Origin: Bacteroidota bacterium
Lineage (GTDB): Bacteria > Bacteroidota > JABWAT01
Reading direction: 5' to 3'
NCBI GenBank assembly: GCA_017303995.1
Contig: JAFLBE010000010.1
Location: 38,788 to 102,787 of the forward strand
Length of the DNA: 64,000 nucleotides
Shown here: positions 17,660 through 27,415 of the stretch, one piece after another
Position numbering within the stretch: position 1 is the stretch's first letter
Layout of the letters: every line of letters begins with the position of its first letter
Made by a program: the position numbers and the translations under genes
Notes under the pieces: model-generated
What the model saw: only the letters and a program-made list of their open reading frames with translations
Databases searched by the model: none
What the model was told of the DNA's origin: nothing

Positions 17660-20600
17660 TTATTTCATCAGAGTCATCTTTTTAAGAAGCACACCCTGAC
17701 TGGTGACCAGGCGGTACATGTACACTCCAGATGGAAGTGACGCTGCATCGAATTGAAGCGAATGGTAACCCTTAGAAATGGTTTCATCAACCAGAACTGC
17801 AATTTCACGTCCGAGTAAATCGAAAACGGTGAGTTTTACATGTCCTGCATCAGACAGATTAAATCCGATTGACGTTGACGGGTTAAACGGATTCGGATAG
17901 TTCTGGAACAGCATGAACTGATCAGAAACAACCTCTCCGTTTTCTGCCACATTTTCTTTTCCTGCGGGTTTGGTTGAATACCAGGTTCCGTTCATGAACC
18001 AGCCTTCACCGGTTCGGGTCAGATTTGCAGTCTGACTTGCGCCATTATTGCTGAAAATAATGGATGCTGAAGTTGTTCCCACGATCGGATAACAATACCA
18101 GCCGGTGCTTTCAAGTTCCATTGCTTTTCCTGGCCAGGTTGAGGTTTGTCCGGTTCCTGTATTCCAGAAATAAATGGTTGGAGCCGTCCAGTTACTCAGA
18201 TTACGATAATGGATTTTCAAAACGGAAGGTTTGGCAGAATACCAGGTGCCGTTAATGTACCAGCCTTCACCGGTTCTGCTCAGGTCTGCCGTTTTCACGG
18301 TTGTGGATCCGTTATCAGAGAAAATAACTGAAGCAGAAGTTGCACCTGAAATCGTGTACTTGTACCAGCCGTCACCTTCTGCTGTAGCATTAACACCAGG
18401 CCAGGTTGAAGCAGGAACTGTTGTTGGTACCACATTCCAGTAATGAATTTTAACTGTGGTTGACCAGTTTGCCGGTCTCCAGAAGTGAACCGTAAGTCCT
18501 GCAGGTGCAGTACCAATGGTGTAATCACGCTGGGCAACAGCAGAAGCACCACCTTTTGCATCAATGGCAATTGCCTTGATGGTTTTGGTTGAGGTCACTG
18601 AAAAAGCTGCCGTGTATTTGGTACTGGCTGCGGTTGGCGTTGTTCCATTCTGAGTGTAATAGATTGAAACAGCATCACCATCTGCATCAGTAGCAGACAT
18701 GGTTACTGAAATCGCTGTTGCACTGGTCTTACTTGCAGGATTTACTGTCAGAACAGGAACATTGTTATCAGGATTTGCAGTATACCAAACACCGTCTTTG
18801 TACCAGCCGTTTGCAGAACGGGTAAGATCAACGGTTTTGTTGTTCTGATTTCCGGCATCAACAAAAAGAAGGTTGGTTGATGTGGTAGCACTGAATGTGT
18901 AAGCATACCATGAGTTGGCTTCAGCAGTCATGGTTACACCAGGCCAGGCAGAGGCGGTTCCACCTGGAATCCGGTTCCAGAAGTGAACATTAACTGTACT
19001 TCCCCAGGTTGTGGGTTTTTTAAACCGAACCGTAAAGTTGGTGGTTGTCAGGTTAATGGTATAGGTTCTTGATGCAATTGTTGAAGCTAAACCGGCGCCA
19101 TCAAATGCAATTGCCTTAACTGTTGTGGTTGCACTTAAAGTTAAAGGTGATGTGTACAACAGACTTTCAGCGGTAGGGTTTGTACCATCAGTTGTAAATC
19201 TGATTTCCGGACTTGCCGTTTTATCATCAGTTGCAGAAAGTGTGACTTGAACCGGAGCTGTAAACGTTCCGCCTGCAGGTGAAATAGCAACCGTTGGCGG
19301 GTTATTGGTGGATGCAGGGGTAGCAGTTGCATGCCAGTCATTACCGCCATTGTTATCCCAGGTACCGGTTCCATTATTGAACACGCAGTCAAAAGTTGCT
19401 GCAGCAGATGCAGGAACTGTAATGGTTGCCGACCAGGAGCCGTTTGCCTGTTTGGTCATTGGGGTTGTGGTTACACCCTTCCAGGTATCATATCCCCAAT
19501 ACAAATTCACGACTGAGCTTGAATTCAGGGTTCCATTGTAGTTTACTGCAAGGGTTTGTCCGGCAGTTGGTGTTGTCGGGGTAAACGCAACCGTTGTTGT
19601 TCCGCCGCCGCCACCGCCACCTGAACCCGGATTTGCAGAGTTCTGGAAGAAACCGACACCAAGTCCGCCAACAAGGCCCGGACCGTTATAAACGTAAATA
19701 CCTGCAGATGAAGGACTTACAGTGAAAGAAAGATTGCCACCGGAGACAGTTACAGAAGCACCGGTAACGGCATCTTTGTAGGTTCCGTTGTATTTCAGTC
19801 CGCTGAAATTGAAGGTCACATTGCCGTCTTTTGCAAGACCTACAACAGCATAACTGGATCCGAATTCACGAACGTAGCCAACGCCATTTCCGCCACCATT
19901 TCCACCCCAGTTCCAGGTTCCTTTTTGAAGTGCTGGAACGGCTTTACGGATGGCATTCAGTTTTTTGATTTGCTGGTAGATTTTGTGATTGGGCGCCTGA
20001 GCCATAGCATCGCCAAAATAGGCACGGCCGGTCAGATTGAGTGATTTTTCGATATCGGCAGATTCATGAATGTCAGTATAAGCACCCTTCATGAATTCCA
20101 TTTCTGTTCCGTAATAAACGGAAGGAATACCCCGCCAGGTGAACATGAAGTTCATGCAGGCTGCAAGGTTTTCAGTTGATCCGCCAAAACGACGGTTCCA
20201 GTCATTGTTCGGACCAAAATCATGGTTATCCAACCAGGTAACGAGTTGGGAAGCATCAGAATACAGGTGATCATAACGGGCAGCATCCTGAACGCCGCTC
20301 ATGTTTCCGCCGGCTTCAAAAACGTTATGGAAGGTTGCCTGGCCGTAAAAGTCGATAACTGACATCCCGGATGGAGCAGAATTACCAACACCGCCACGCC
20401 AGGTGTACCAATGCGGATTAATTTCGGTAACGGTATGGAGCTCGTGACGTTTCTGGGCAACTTCACCAAAAATGAAAATATTTGGTTTTGCTGCTTTAAA
20501 CTGATCGATGAACCAGTTGGTTGTGTTTTTGTTCATGTGCTTGATGGTATCCCAGCGAAGCGCATCAACACCCATTTGAATGTAGGTTTTATAGGCATTG

Positions 20601-21460
20601 GCAAGGTAAGTACGAACCTGAACACTTTCGGTGTTTAAATCCGGGCAGTCACCGGCGAGCGCACGTTGGTACAGGTTGGTAGTATCGTCCCAGCCTTGTG
20701 CAAAACCATTACCCGATTTGTGAAACCAGTTGGCATCGGTTGTGTTTACAAAACTTTCAGTTGAAGGCCAGTTATAGGCAGCAAGATTAGCGTTGTAAGG
20801 TGCAGGCATCTTTGCAAGGTTTGCCCGGCTCCAGATTTTTCCGTCAGCAGGGTTTTTGGTCATTCCGTCATATTGCCAGTTCGGATTGTCCTGAAGGGCG
20901 GTTCCAGCCAGGTTTTTCCCCCAGGGTTGGGTTGGGTCGGTGTTGTACTTGATTTCTGCAACGCCTTTGATACCGAAACGGCCTGAATGGTTGGTGACGA
21001 TATCAAGAACGATTTTCATTCCTTTTGCATGAACTGCATTGATCAGATCCTGAAAAGTTGCACCGGCAGATTCATATCTCGGATCCACTTTTGTGAAATC
21101 CCAGGCATGATAGCCGTGATAATCGAGCGGACCCCGGTTTTGCACAACTGGAGTGATCCATATGGCCGTAAACCCAAGATCTTTAATGTAATCGAGTTTT
21201 TGAATCAATCCTTTAAAATCACCACGCCAGGTGACATCATTCGGGTCAGAAATGAGGCGGCTTGGATTGGTTGGGTCGTATGAGCACCATTCGTTGGGTC
21301 GGTTGTTGGTGGGATCACCATCATAAAAACGGGTTGTGAGTACAAAATAGATCGTTTCTTCACGAAAATCGGTAGTTTGAGCTGTTAGTCCTGATACCAG
21401 ATATGACATCCAGCATCCAATCAGAATAAACATTCTGAGTAACGGTAACCTTTTAAACAT
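17660..21460 (-). CDS. Secreted GH13 alpha-amylase with starch-binding modules and T9SS tail
   Basis: The product has 1266 residues and should be secreted through Sec then T9SS to degrade alpha-1,4-glucans outside the cell. After a signal peptide (cleavage near LTAQ, 25-28) comes the GH13 barrel with all four signature regions: DIVTNH (153-158), GVDALRWD (nucleophile Asp304), FIFGEV (acid/base Glu333) and WLDNHD (Asp414). A Gly-rich linker (about 620) leads to a CBM25-like module, a chitobiase-C-like Ig module, a CBM26-like module, a second Ig-like module, two more CBM26-like modules, and a T9SS type A sorting domain from NPFNPST to the terminal KKMTLMK. An AAGGAAC ribosome site precedes the ATG. 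It lies downstream of a second amylase with almost the same C-terminal module set. Confidence 0.95.
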   Translation of the reverse strand: MFKRLPLLRMFILIGCWMSYLVSGLTAQTTDFREETIYFVLTTRFYDGDPTNNRPNEWCSYDPTNPSRLISDPNDVTWRGDFKGLIQKLDYIKDLGFTAIWITPVVQNRGPLDYHGYHAWDFTKVDPRYESAGATFQDLINAVHAKGMKIVLDIVTNHSGRFGIKGVAEIKYNTDPTQPWGKNLAGTALQDNPNWQYDGMTKNPADGKIWSRANLAKMPAPYNANLAAYNWPSTESFVNTTDANWFHKSGNGFAQGWDDTTNLYQRALAGDCPDLNTESVQVRTYLANAYKTYIQMGVDALRWDTIKHMNKNTTNWFIDQFKAAKPNIFIFGEVAQKRHELHTVTEINPHWYTWRGGVGNSAPSGMSVIDFYGQATFHNVFEAGGNMSGVQDAARYDHLYSDASQLVTWLDNHDFGPNNDWNRRFGGSTENLAACMNFMFTWRGIPSVYYGTEMEFMKGAYTDIHESADIEKSLNLTGRAYFGDAMAQAPNHKIYQQIKKLNAIRKAVPALQKGTWNWGGNGGGNGVGYVREFGSSYAVVGLAKDGNVTFNFSGLKYNGTYKDAVTGASVTVSGGNLSFTVSPSSAGIYVYNGPGLVGGLGVGFFQNSANPGSGGGGGGGTTTVAFTPTTPTAGQTLAVNYNGTLNSSSVVNLYWGYDTWKGVTTTPMTKQANGSWSATITVPASAAATFDCVFNNGTGTWDNNGGNDWHATATPASTNNPPTVAISPAGGTFTAPVQVTLSATDDKTASPEIRFTTDGTNPTAESLLYTSPLTLSATTTVKAIAFDGAGLASTIASRTYTINLTTTNFTVRFKKPTTWGSTVNVHFWNRIPGGTASAWPGVTMTAEANSWYAYTFSATTSTNLLFVDAGNQNNKTVDLTRSANGWYKDGVWYTANPDNNVPVLTVNPASKTSATAISVTMSATDADGDAVSIYYTQNGTTPTAASTKYTAAFSVTSTKTIKAIAIDAKGGASAVAQRDYTIGTAPAGLTVHFWRPANWSTTVKIHYWNVVPTTVPASTWPGVNATAEGDGWYKYTISGATSASVIFSDNGSTTVKTADLSRTGEGWYINGTWYSAKPSVLKIHYRNLSNWTAPTIYFWNTGTGQTSTWPGKAMELESTGWYCYPIVGTTSASIIFSNNGASQTANLTRTGEGWFMNGTWYSTKPAGKENVAENGEVVSDQFMLFQNYPNPFNPSTSIGFNLSDAGHVKLTVFDLLGREIAVLVDETISKGYHSLQFDAASLPSGVYMYRLVTSQGVLLKKMTLMK

Positions 21461-21503
21461 GGTTGTTCCTTCGGTTGATTATGTGAGTTGACTGCGATTC
21501 AAG

Positions 21504-21538
21504 GCAAAAAACCATCCTTCGCCGTTTGGCGAAGGATG
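21504..21538 (-). terminator. Intrinsic terminator after upstream amylase gene
   Basis: An 11 bp perfect stem (CATCCTTCGCC 21513-21523, GGCGAAGGATG 21528-21538) with a GTTT loop is followed, on the minus strand, by GGTTTTTTG. It lies 14 bp after the stop of the 21552-24746 amylase, so the two amylases may be only partly co-transcribed. Confidence 0.88.
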
Positions 21539-21551
21539 TAGAGAAAAACAC

Positions 21552-24500
21552 TTACTTCATTAACGTCATTTTTCTGATTTCTGTACGTCCTTCTGAGGTC
21601 AGACGATAGAAATAAACACCACTTGGGAATTGAGCAGCATCAAAGGAAACCACGTGATTTCCAGAAGAAATGCTTTCATTTATCAGGGTGGCAATTTCTT
21701 TACCCAGAACATCATATACTTTCAGTGTAACTAAACCGTCTGAAGGCAGGTTGAACCCAATCGTTGTTGATGGGTTGAACGGATTCGGGTAGTTCTGGAA
21801 CAAGGTAAATTCATTCGAAACAATACCGTCATTTTCAGATGCTTCATCTTTTCCTGCAGGTTTTGTTGAATACCAAACGCCACTCTTGTACCAGCCTTCA
21901 CCGGTTCTGCTGAGGTTAGCGGTCTGACTTGCACCGTTATTGCTGAAAATAATGGAAGCAGAAGTTGTTCCTACGATCGGATAGCAGAACCAACCGGCAC
22001 CTTCATTTTCCATTGCTTTTCCAGGCCAGGTTGAGGTTTGTCCGCTGCCGGTGTTCCAGAAATAGATGGTAGGAGCAGCCCAATTGGTCATGTTACGATA
22101 ATGGATTTTCAGAACGGATGGTTTGGCAGAATACCAGGTTCCGTTGATATACCAGCCTTCACCAGTTCTGCTCAAATCAGCAGTTTTAACAGTTGTTGAA
22201 CCGTTATCAGAGAAAATAACCGAGGATGAAGTTGCGCCGGCGATCGTGTATTTGAACCATCCGTCACCTTCAGCAACGGCATTAACACCAGGCCAGGTTG
22301 AACTTCCGGCGGTAGTTGGAACTGTATTCCAGTAATGAACTTTTACAGTAGAAGACCAGCTTGCAGGTTTCCAGAAGTGAACAGTTAATCCCGGTACAGT
22401 GCCAATCGTATAGTCACGCTGGGCAACTGCAGAGGCAGCACCACGGGCGTCAATAGCAATGGCCTTGATGGTTTTTGTGGAAGTAACTGAAAAAGCTGCT
22501 GTGTATTTTGTACTTGCAGCAGTAGGGGTTGTACCGTTTTGGGTGTAGTAAATAGAAACAGCATCACCATCAGCATCAGTTGCAGACATGGTTACCGTAA
22601 TTGCAGTTGCACTGCTTTGACTTGCAGGATTTACAGTTAGAACAGGTGCTGTGTTATCTGGGTTTGATGTGTACCAAACGCCATCTTTGTACCAGCCGTT
22701 TGCAGATCTTGTAAGATCAACCGATTTGTTGGTTTGAGTAACAGGGTCTACAAAAAGAAGATTGGTTGATGTGGTTCCGGTAAAAGTGTAAGCATACCAG
22801 GAATTCGCTTCAGCGGTCATGCCAACACCAGGCCAGGTTGAAGCTGTTCCGCCAGGTAACCGATTCCAGTAATGAACATTTACAGTTGTTCCCCAGCCGG
22901 CTGGTTTCTTGAACCGAACGGTGAAATTGGTTGTAACCAAAGTATAAGTTTGGCTGGCTTCCGGTGACCATTGTGAGTCAGAACCGACTGCAATTGCCTT
23001 AACTGTTTTGGTTGTACTTACAGAAAATGGAGCAGAATAAACAACCCGTGTTCCTGAAGTTTTTGGATCGGAACCATCAAGTGTATAATAGGTCGTTACA
23101 GGGGCAACGCCACCGGTTGTTGCAATGGTGATGGTTGTCGGACCTGAAATGGATCCGCCAACAGGAGAAATTGCGACAGCAGGAGCAGATGGAGTCAAAG
23201 AATAATCAGTCGGAACCCAGATGGCGTAGCTGTTTGCATTACAATTGATTCCTGCACGGCCATCAGACTGAACAGTAATGATATTGGCATGACGTCCGGT
23301 GATATCTTTCAGTTGTTTGCTGGCCCACTGTGTGGTTACCCAGGTAGTGATATTGCGGTTTGAATGTTTGTTGACAGCAACGATAAGTCCGGTTTGTCCG
23401 CCATTACCAGAACGCTGGGCAATGTACATTTGCTTGGGATCATCATTTGAATCGGTCCAGACAGGACTTCCGTCAAGTGTCAGGATAGAATAAGCACCTT
23501 TTGCAAATTTGTGCTTAATTGAAACAAGTTTGAAAAGTTCATCTTTCATTCCATAGGTGTACACATCATGATACCAGATCTGAGCATTGGTCGGAAGGGT
23601 AAGCATGTGAGCGTAAAGCAGGTTTTTCTTGTTTACGATAGGGTTGTGTCCGTCAATGGTAACCAGTCCCTGATAGTTTTTACGGTCAAAGTCGTGGTTT
23701 TCGATGAATGACCAGATTTTTTCGTAGGGAACGCCAAAAGTTCTGTGAAGTCCGGCATTTTGGAAGGCATTTCTTCCGTCATATGCATCACCACCGTTTG
23801 AAAGATCCTGGTAGCGGTAACGAAGTTCAAAGTCAAAAGCACCGGGAGCAGCATCAACAGGTCCGCCGGCTCCGAAGAAAGAAACACCGCTTGAAGTTTG
23901 GCGGAGCCATTCTTTAGCGGCAGGAGCTGAATCCCAATGTTCGCCTACTGAAGGTTTGCCTCTCATGGCACCATAGTTTAACCATCTTTTCATATATTCT
24001 GGGTGGATACCCTTAACAAAGTCAAAACGATACCCATCAAGACCGATTTCCTTGGTAACCCAATCTCCCCAAACCATCAGAGAATCACCATAAGGAAGGT
24101 TATTGCCTGAACCATTATGAAGCGCATTGTCATAAGCAAACCAGTTGGTGTACATTTTCATGCGGGCGCCCAATTGATCTTCAGAATAATAATCGCCGGT
24201 ATTACCAGGATTAACTGAAGCATTCGGATAAAAGAAATTGTAACCGTTTGCAGACCAGGCTACTCTTTTTGAGCCTTTGGTAATAGGGAAGGATGTCCAT
24301 GTATTACTGTTTGTGTAAGGATTTGCTTCCAGATTTCCGCCTGAACGGTGATTTAAAACCATATCGCCCCAAACCTGCATGGTAGAAGCGTGATAGGCAT
24401 TAATCATATTTTTAAGTTCGGTTTTATTTCCATAACGGGTGTCAGTCACATTGCCGTCATTGAAATTATCACCGCCCTTGCTGTTATAATTTCCAAGATC

Positions 24501-24746
24501 ATAATAATCGTAAGGTGTATAGCCAACATCACCTGTTCCGCTGGCACCTTTGTAGAAAGGAGGAATCCAAAGAATATCAAATCCGGCAGCACCCAATTCA
24601 GGGGCTTTGGCACCTAAATTATCCCACCACACACCACCGGGAGTTACATCCCAGTAAAATCCCTGAAGCATAGTTTTGTCCTGGGCAAATGACCCGGAAG
24701 CTGCTACCAGCAATAAGGCAGTTATTGCAAATCTCAACGTTTTCAT
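21552..24746 (-). CDS. Secreted GH13 alpha-amylase with CBM26-like modules and T9SS tail
   Basis: The product has 1064 residues. The signal peptide ends near SGSFAQ (17-22). The GH13 barrel is of the GH13_5-like type (opening LQGFYWDV) with DMVLNH (128-133), GLDGYRFD (nucleophile Asp242), Glu269 in SVGEHWD and FIENHD (Asp352). After about residue 530 come an Ig-like chitobiase-C module, a CBM26-like module, another Ig-like module, two CBM26-like modules and a T9SS type A sorting domain (NPFNPSTT to RKMTLMK). A strong AGGAGG ribosome site sits just before the ATG. From about 680 to 960 the sequence is nearly identical to the neighbouring amylase, although the catalytic domains are only distantly related. 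Two LacI-type palindromes upstream suggest sugar-responsive repression. Confidence 0.95.
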   Translation of the reverse strand: MKTLRFAITALLLVAASGSFAQDKTMLQGFYWDVTPGGVWWDNLGAKAPELGAAGFDILWIPPFYKGASGTGDVGYTPYDYYDLGNYNSKGGDNFNDGNVTDTRYGNKTELKNMINAYHASTMQVWGDMVLNHRSGGNLEANPYTNSNTWTSFPITKGSKRVAWSANGYNFFYPNASVNPGNTGDYYSEDQLGARMKMYTNWFAYDNALHNGSGNNLPYGDSLMVWGDWVTKEIGLDGYRFDFVKGIHPEYMKRWLNYGAMRGKPSVGEHWDSAPAAKEWLRQTSSGVSFFGAGGPVDAAPGAFDFELRYRYQDLSNGGDAYDGRNAFQNAGLHRTFGVPYEKIWSFIENHDFDRKNYQGLVTIDGHNPIVNKKNLLYAHMLTLPTNAQIWYHDVYTYGMKDELFKLVSIKHKFAKGAYSILTLDGSPVWTDSNDDPKQMYIAQRSGNGGQTGLIVAVNKHSNRNITTWVTTQWASKQLKDITGRHANIITVQSDGRAGINCNANSYAIWVPTDYSLTPSAPAVAISPVGGSISGPTTITIATTGGVAPVTTYYTLDGSDPKTSGTRVVYSAPFSVSTTKTVKAIAVGSDSQWSPEASQTYTLVTTNFTVRFKKPAGWGTTVNVHYWNRLPGGTASTWPGVGMTAEANSWYAYTFTGTTSTNLLFVDPVTQTNKSVDLTRSANGWYKDGVWYTSNPDNTAPVLTVNPASQSSATAITVTMSATDADGDAVSIYYTQNGTTPTAASTKYTAAFSVTSTKTIKAIAIDARGAASAVAQRDYTIGTVPGLTVHFWKPASWSSTVKVHYWNTVPTTAGSSTWPGVNAVAEGDGWFKYTIAGATSSSVIFSDNGSTTVKTADLSRTGEGWYINGTWYSAKPSVLKIHYRNMTNWAAPTIYFWNTGSGQTSTWPGKAMENEGAGWFCYPIVGTTSASIIFSNNGASQTANLSRTGEGWYKSGVWYSTKPAGKDEASENDGIVSNEFTLFQNYPNPFNPSTTIGFNLPSDGLVTLKVYDVLGKEIATLINESISSGNHVVSFDAAQFPSGVYFYRLTSEGRTEIRKMTLMK

Positions 24747-24885
24747 CGATCCTCCTGTTTTTTGATTATAAAAGCGGTTCCATTTTTTCTACTGAGTTAC
24801 CGGAAGGGGTATGAAAGAACTTTTTCCGGAAAGCGATTGCGATGTCGTCAGTGAAAAATCCGGCTGAGCCGGGGGAAGAAGTGCA

Positions 24886-24897
24886 AAAGCGCTTCCA
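24886..24897. promoter_or_regulatory. LacI-family operator-like palindrome 1
   Basis: The core AAGCGCTT (24887-24894) followed by CC matches the central CG-containing palindrome used by many LacI/CcpA/MalR-type regulators. It lies about 140 bp upstream of the amylase start. Assignment by motif only. Confidence 0.5.
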
Positions 24898-25113
24898 CCT
24901 TGTCTTGTTGAAAAGGTAAGTATCTGATTTTTGCTTGTCAATAGATGTCACGAAAAATCACAATTATAAATTTCTTTCATGATGCATAACATCATTATAA
25001 ATAACGGTTTATACGTTTTATAAAAAAAAGTTAAAATGACAGTTTATTAAATAGATTTTGTATAAATGTGATCTGGGATACAAAAAAGAGATATTTATCT
25101 TTGTAACGATTCC

Positions 25114-25128
25114 ATGAAGCGCTTCCAT
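25114..25128. promoter_or_regulatory. LacI-family operator-like palindrome 2
   Basis: ATGAAGCGCTTCCAT has a perfect 10 bp core (GAAGCGCTTC, 25116-25125) and near-symmetric flanks, a textbook LacI-type operator shape. It overlaps a further inverted repeat, CTTCCATT with AATGGAAG, extending to about 25145. It repeats the core of the site at 24886, about 230 bp away, which would allow looping. Confidence 0.6.
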
Positions 25129-25207
25129 TATTTTAAAATGGAAGGGCTTCGATATTTATATGTTTAAACACGAAATGGAAATATTCAGGATGGAAGAAAT
25201 GCAGAAT

Positions 25208-25741
25208 GGAAGGGAAGGCGGTGGTAAGTTACAAGTTACAAGTTATAAGTTACAAGTGGTAAGGGGTAAGTCGGGAATGTGAATGCCCCGAATTCACTTC
25301 AGGGTTATAAGTTACAAGTCGAGCGAAGCGAAGATCCCGTCCAAGGTTCGGTTACGAACCGCGGATCCGGCGAAGCTTGGAAAAGCTTTCGGGGTTATAA
25401 GTTATAAGGAAAAATACCAGATGACGTGGTAACAAGTAAAATTTAAAATTCGAGTTAAAAATTCTGAAATCAAGAAACTAAAATTTAAAACCCTAAATCG
25501 CCTTTAAAGCCCATTGGGCTGACATGATTATAGAAAACCATTATAAAACAAAATAAAACCCCGAAGGGGTGACATGAAAAAAGCTACCCGGGAAACGATT
25601 GCCTAATAAATTGATCAAAAGCAGGAAATCACATTTGGTTATTCTTAACCTAATAAAAATCGTAGGGTGAACGTAGGGAAAAATCTCCCGATTCCGGACT
25701 TTTCACCTACCACTTATAACTTATAACTTATAACTTATAAC
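25208..25741. repeat. Intergenic repeat tract between amylases and mltD
   Basis: No gene is visible. Three sub-regions (25208-25260, 25300-25410, 25705-25741) are built from TTACAAGTTATAAGTT-like units. About 25501-25590 holds a different element with CCCATTGGGCTGACATGATTATAG and CCCCGAAGGGGTGACATG, two versions of one hairpin-plus-tail repeat. From memory the latter resembles a dispersed repeat found in several Bacteroidota/Ignavibacteria genomes. Confidence 0.75.
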
Positions 25742-27403
25742 TCACTTTTTATAAATTTTCAGTTTCTGACCTGCCCGGATGGTACTTCCATGAATGCCAT
25801 TCCAGGATTTTAGTGAGGAAGTTTTTACGCCGAAACGCTGGGCAATACCACCAAGTGTATCACCCTTTTTAACTTTGTAGGTAAATTTTTCGCCAGAACC
25901 GGGAATTGCAACTCCGCCCTTCATTCTGCCAGCACCTTTTTGTCCGTAATGGGCAATATCGCTGTACAGCATCGCACCGCCTGCAGGTTCTGCCACGGGT
26001 ATGGTAAGTTCAATTCCTGCCGGAAGCGTTTTCAATTTTCCATATTTAGGATTTTCGGCAGCTAGCATCTGAACAGTTACCCCATACTCTTTACAGATAC
26101 CCTGAACGGTTTCTCCGGGAAGCGTAAGATGAGTTAATGGTCTGTTTTTTACCGAATCTGCGAGTGAGTTGTAACCTTCAAGAAACGATTCTTTTTTTCC
26201 GCGGGGGATTTTTAGTGAGTAAGATTCTTTTCCGGGCGGAGTTCTTGTGCGGGTAAGTTCCGGATTCAAATATTGCAGGGTTTCGAGTGTTGTATCAGAC
26301 AATTCTGCCAGAAGATCCAGCGAAAGATTGCCAGTAACCGAAACTTCATCAAAACGGTAACTCCCCTGATAGGCGATCGGTTGAAATCCGAATTTGGTGG
26401 GGTTGGTTGCAATCAATGTTGCAGCAATATAGGCCGGAACGTAATTTCGGGTTTCCCTGGGTAAAAACTTCCTGATTTCCCAAAAATCAGTTTTCCCTCT
26501 CGATTTTTTGACAGCACGTCTTACCCGGCCGGCACCAGAATTGTAAGAAGCTAAAGCAAGTTGCCAGTCACCAAAAGTTGCATATAAATCTTTGAAATGC
26601 CGGGCTGCTGCTCTTGTCGATTTTTCAATATTCCGGCGTTCATCATACCAGAAATTTCCACGCATATCATATAATTTACCGGTTCCTCTGATAAACTGCC
26701 AGATGCCAATTGCCTTTGCTCTGCTTTTGGCCAGCGGATTCACACCCGATTCTACCATGGTCAGATAAATCAGTTCAGGGGGGACTCCTTCCTCCTGTAA
26801 AATTGGGAGCATGACCGGGTAATAAATTGCCGCACGCTTTAGATATTCCGCAAAATAGTCTTTTCCTTTTGTTTGAAAGTAGGCTATATGTTTTTCAACG
26901 AGCGTGTTGATTTCAAGGTGGATTTGAGTTCCTGTTGTGTCGAGTCCGCTAAGAACTCTTTCAAGTGCAGCACGGTCAAAATCCAGATTATCAATTTCAC
27001 CTTCATCGGGTACGGCATCCATACTGGTTGCAGCAAAAAATTCAGGATCAAGCTGGCTCATCATCCCTTCATAAAAGGTGATGTCCTGTCTTACCTTTCC
27101 GCTGTCAGCAAGAGTTGAATCCATTTCAGCGTAAAGGACATCCAGAATTGAGGTTATTGTTTGAACTGCCGAAAGCGTATCCTGACTGCCAAGATAAAAT
27201 TGATAACGGGCCGAGAGTGAATCAATTTCCTTCTGGGAACGATAACTGAAAAGTGAATCCGCGGCGGATTCTGACCTTTCCTGACTTGCAGACAGTGAAT
27301 CCGCAGAATTATTTTCGGTTTTAGACGGACTCCAGAAATTAAGCGTCTGGCAACCGGAGAGTGAAATGATAGAAAGAGCGAGAATAAGAGATTTAAACGT
27401 CAT
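25742..27403 (-). CDS. mltD: Membrane-bound lytic transglycosylase D-like protein with LysM domains
   Basis: The product has 553 residues and cuts the glycan backbone of peptidoglycan. The lipoprotein signal ends SLSGC (Cys18). A Ser-rich linker and a helical region precede an SLT/MltD catalytic domain at about 200-345, containing the catalytic-Glu motif MVESGVNP, the AIGIWQFIRGTG block and the LALASYNSGAGRVRRAV block. Two LysM modules follow: a divergent one at about 418-465 and a canonical one at the C-terminus starting TYKVKKGDTLGGIA. It is the last gene of a four-gene operon, 12 bp after the carboxylase gene. Confidence 0.92.
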   Translation of the reverse strand: MTFKSLILALSIISLSGCQTLNFWSPSKTENNSADSLSASQERSESAADSLFSYRSQKEIDSLSARYQFYLGSQDTLSAVQTITSILDVLYAEMDSTLADSGKVRQDITFYEGMMSQLDPEFFAATSMDAVPDEGEIDNLDFDRAALERVLSGLDTTGTQIHLEINTLVEKHIAYFQTKGKDYFAEYLKRAAIYYPVMLPILQEEGVPPELIYLTMVESGVNPLAKSRAKAIGIWQFIRGTGKLYDMRGNFWYDERRNIEKSTRAAARHFKDLYATFGDWQLALASYNSGAGRVRRAVKKSRGKTDFWEIRKFLPRETRNYVPAYIAATLIATNPTKFGFQPIAYQGSYRFDEVSVTGNLSLDLLAELSDTTLETLQYLNPELTRTRTPPGKESYSLKIPRGKKESFLEGYNSLADSVKNRPLTHLTLPGETVQGICKEYGVTVQMLAAENPKYGKLKTLPAGIELTIPVAEPAGGAMLYSDIAHYGQKGAGRMKGGVAIPGSGEKFTYKVKKGDTLGGIAQRFGVKTSSLKSWNGIHGSTIRAGQKLKIYKK

Positions 27404-27415
27404 TAAGTATCCAGA

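Larger units (their letters stand above)
24747..25207 (-). promoter_or_regulatory. Long A/T-rich upstream control region of amylase operon
   Basis: No gene is visible. The segment 24950-25090 is very A/T-rich with several TATAAA/TATAAT-like hexamers and is the likely promoter area for the minus-strand amylases. It is bracketed by the two palindromes listed separately at 24886 and 25114. Confidence 0.5.

Noticed and set aside
17660..24746. A Sus-type polysaccharide utilisation locus
   Set aside because: The two amylases have T9SS tails but no SusC/SusD-like outer membrane pair or SusR-like regulator is nearby.
24766..24951. Short minus-strand open frame upstream of the amylase
   Set aside because: It overlaps the operator-like palindrome and has no recognisable protein pattern; it is better read as control DNA.
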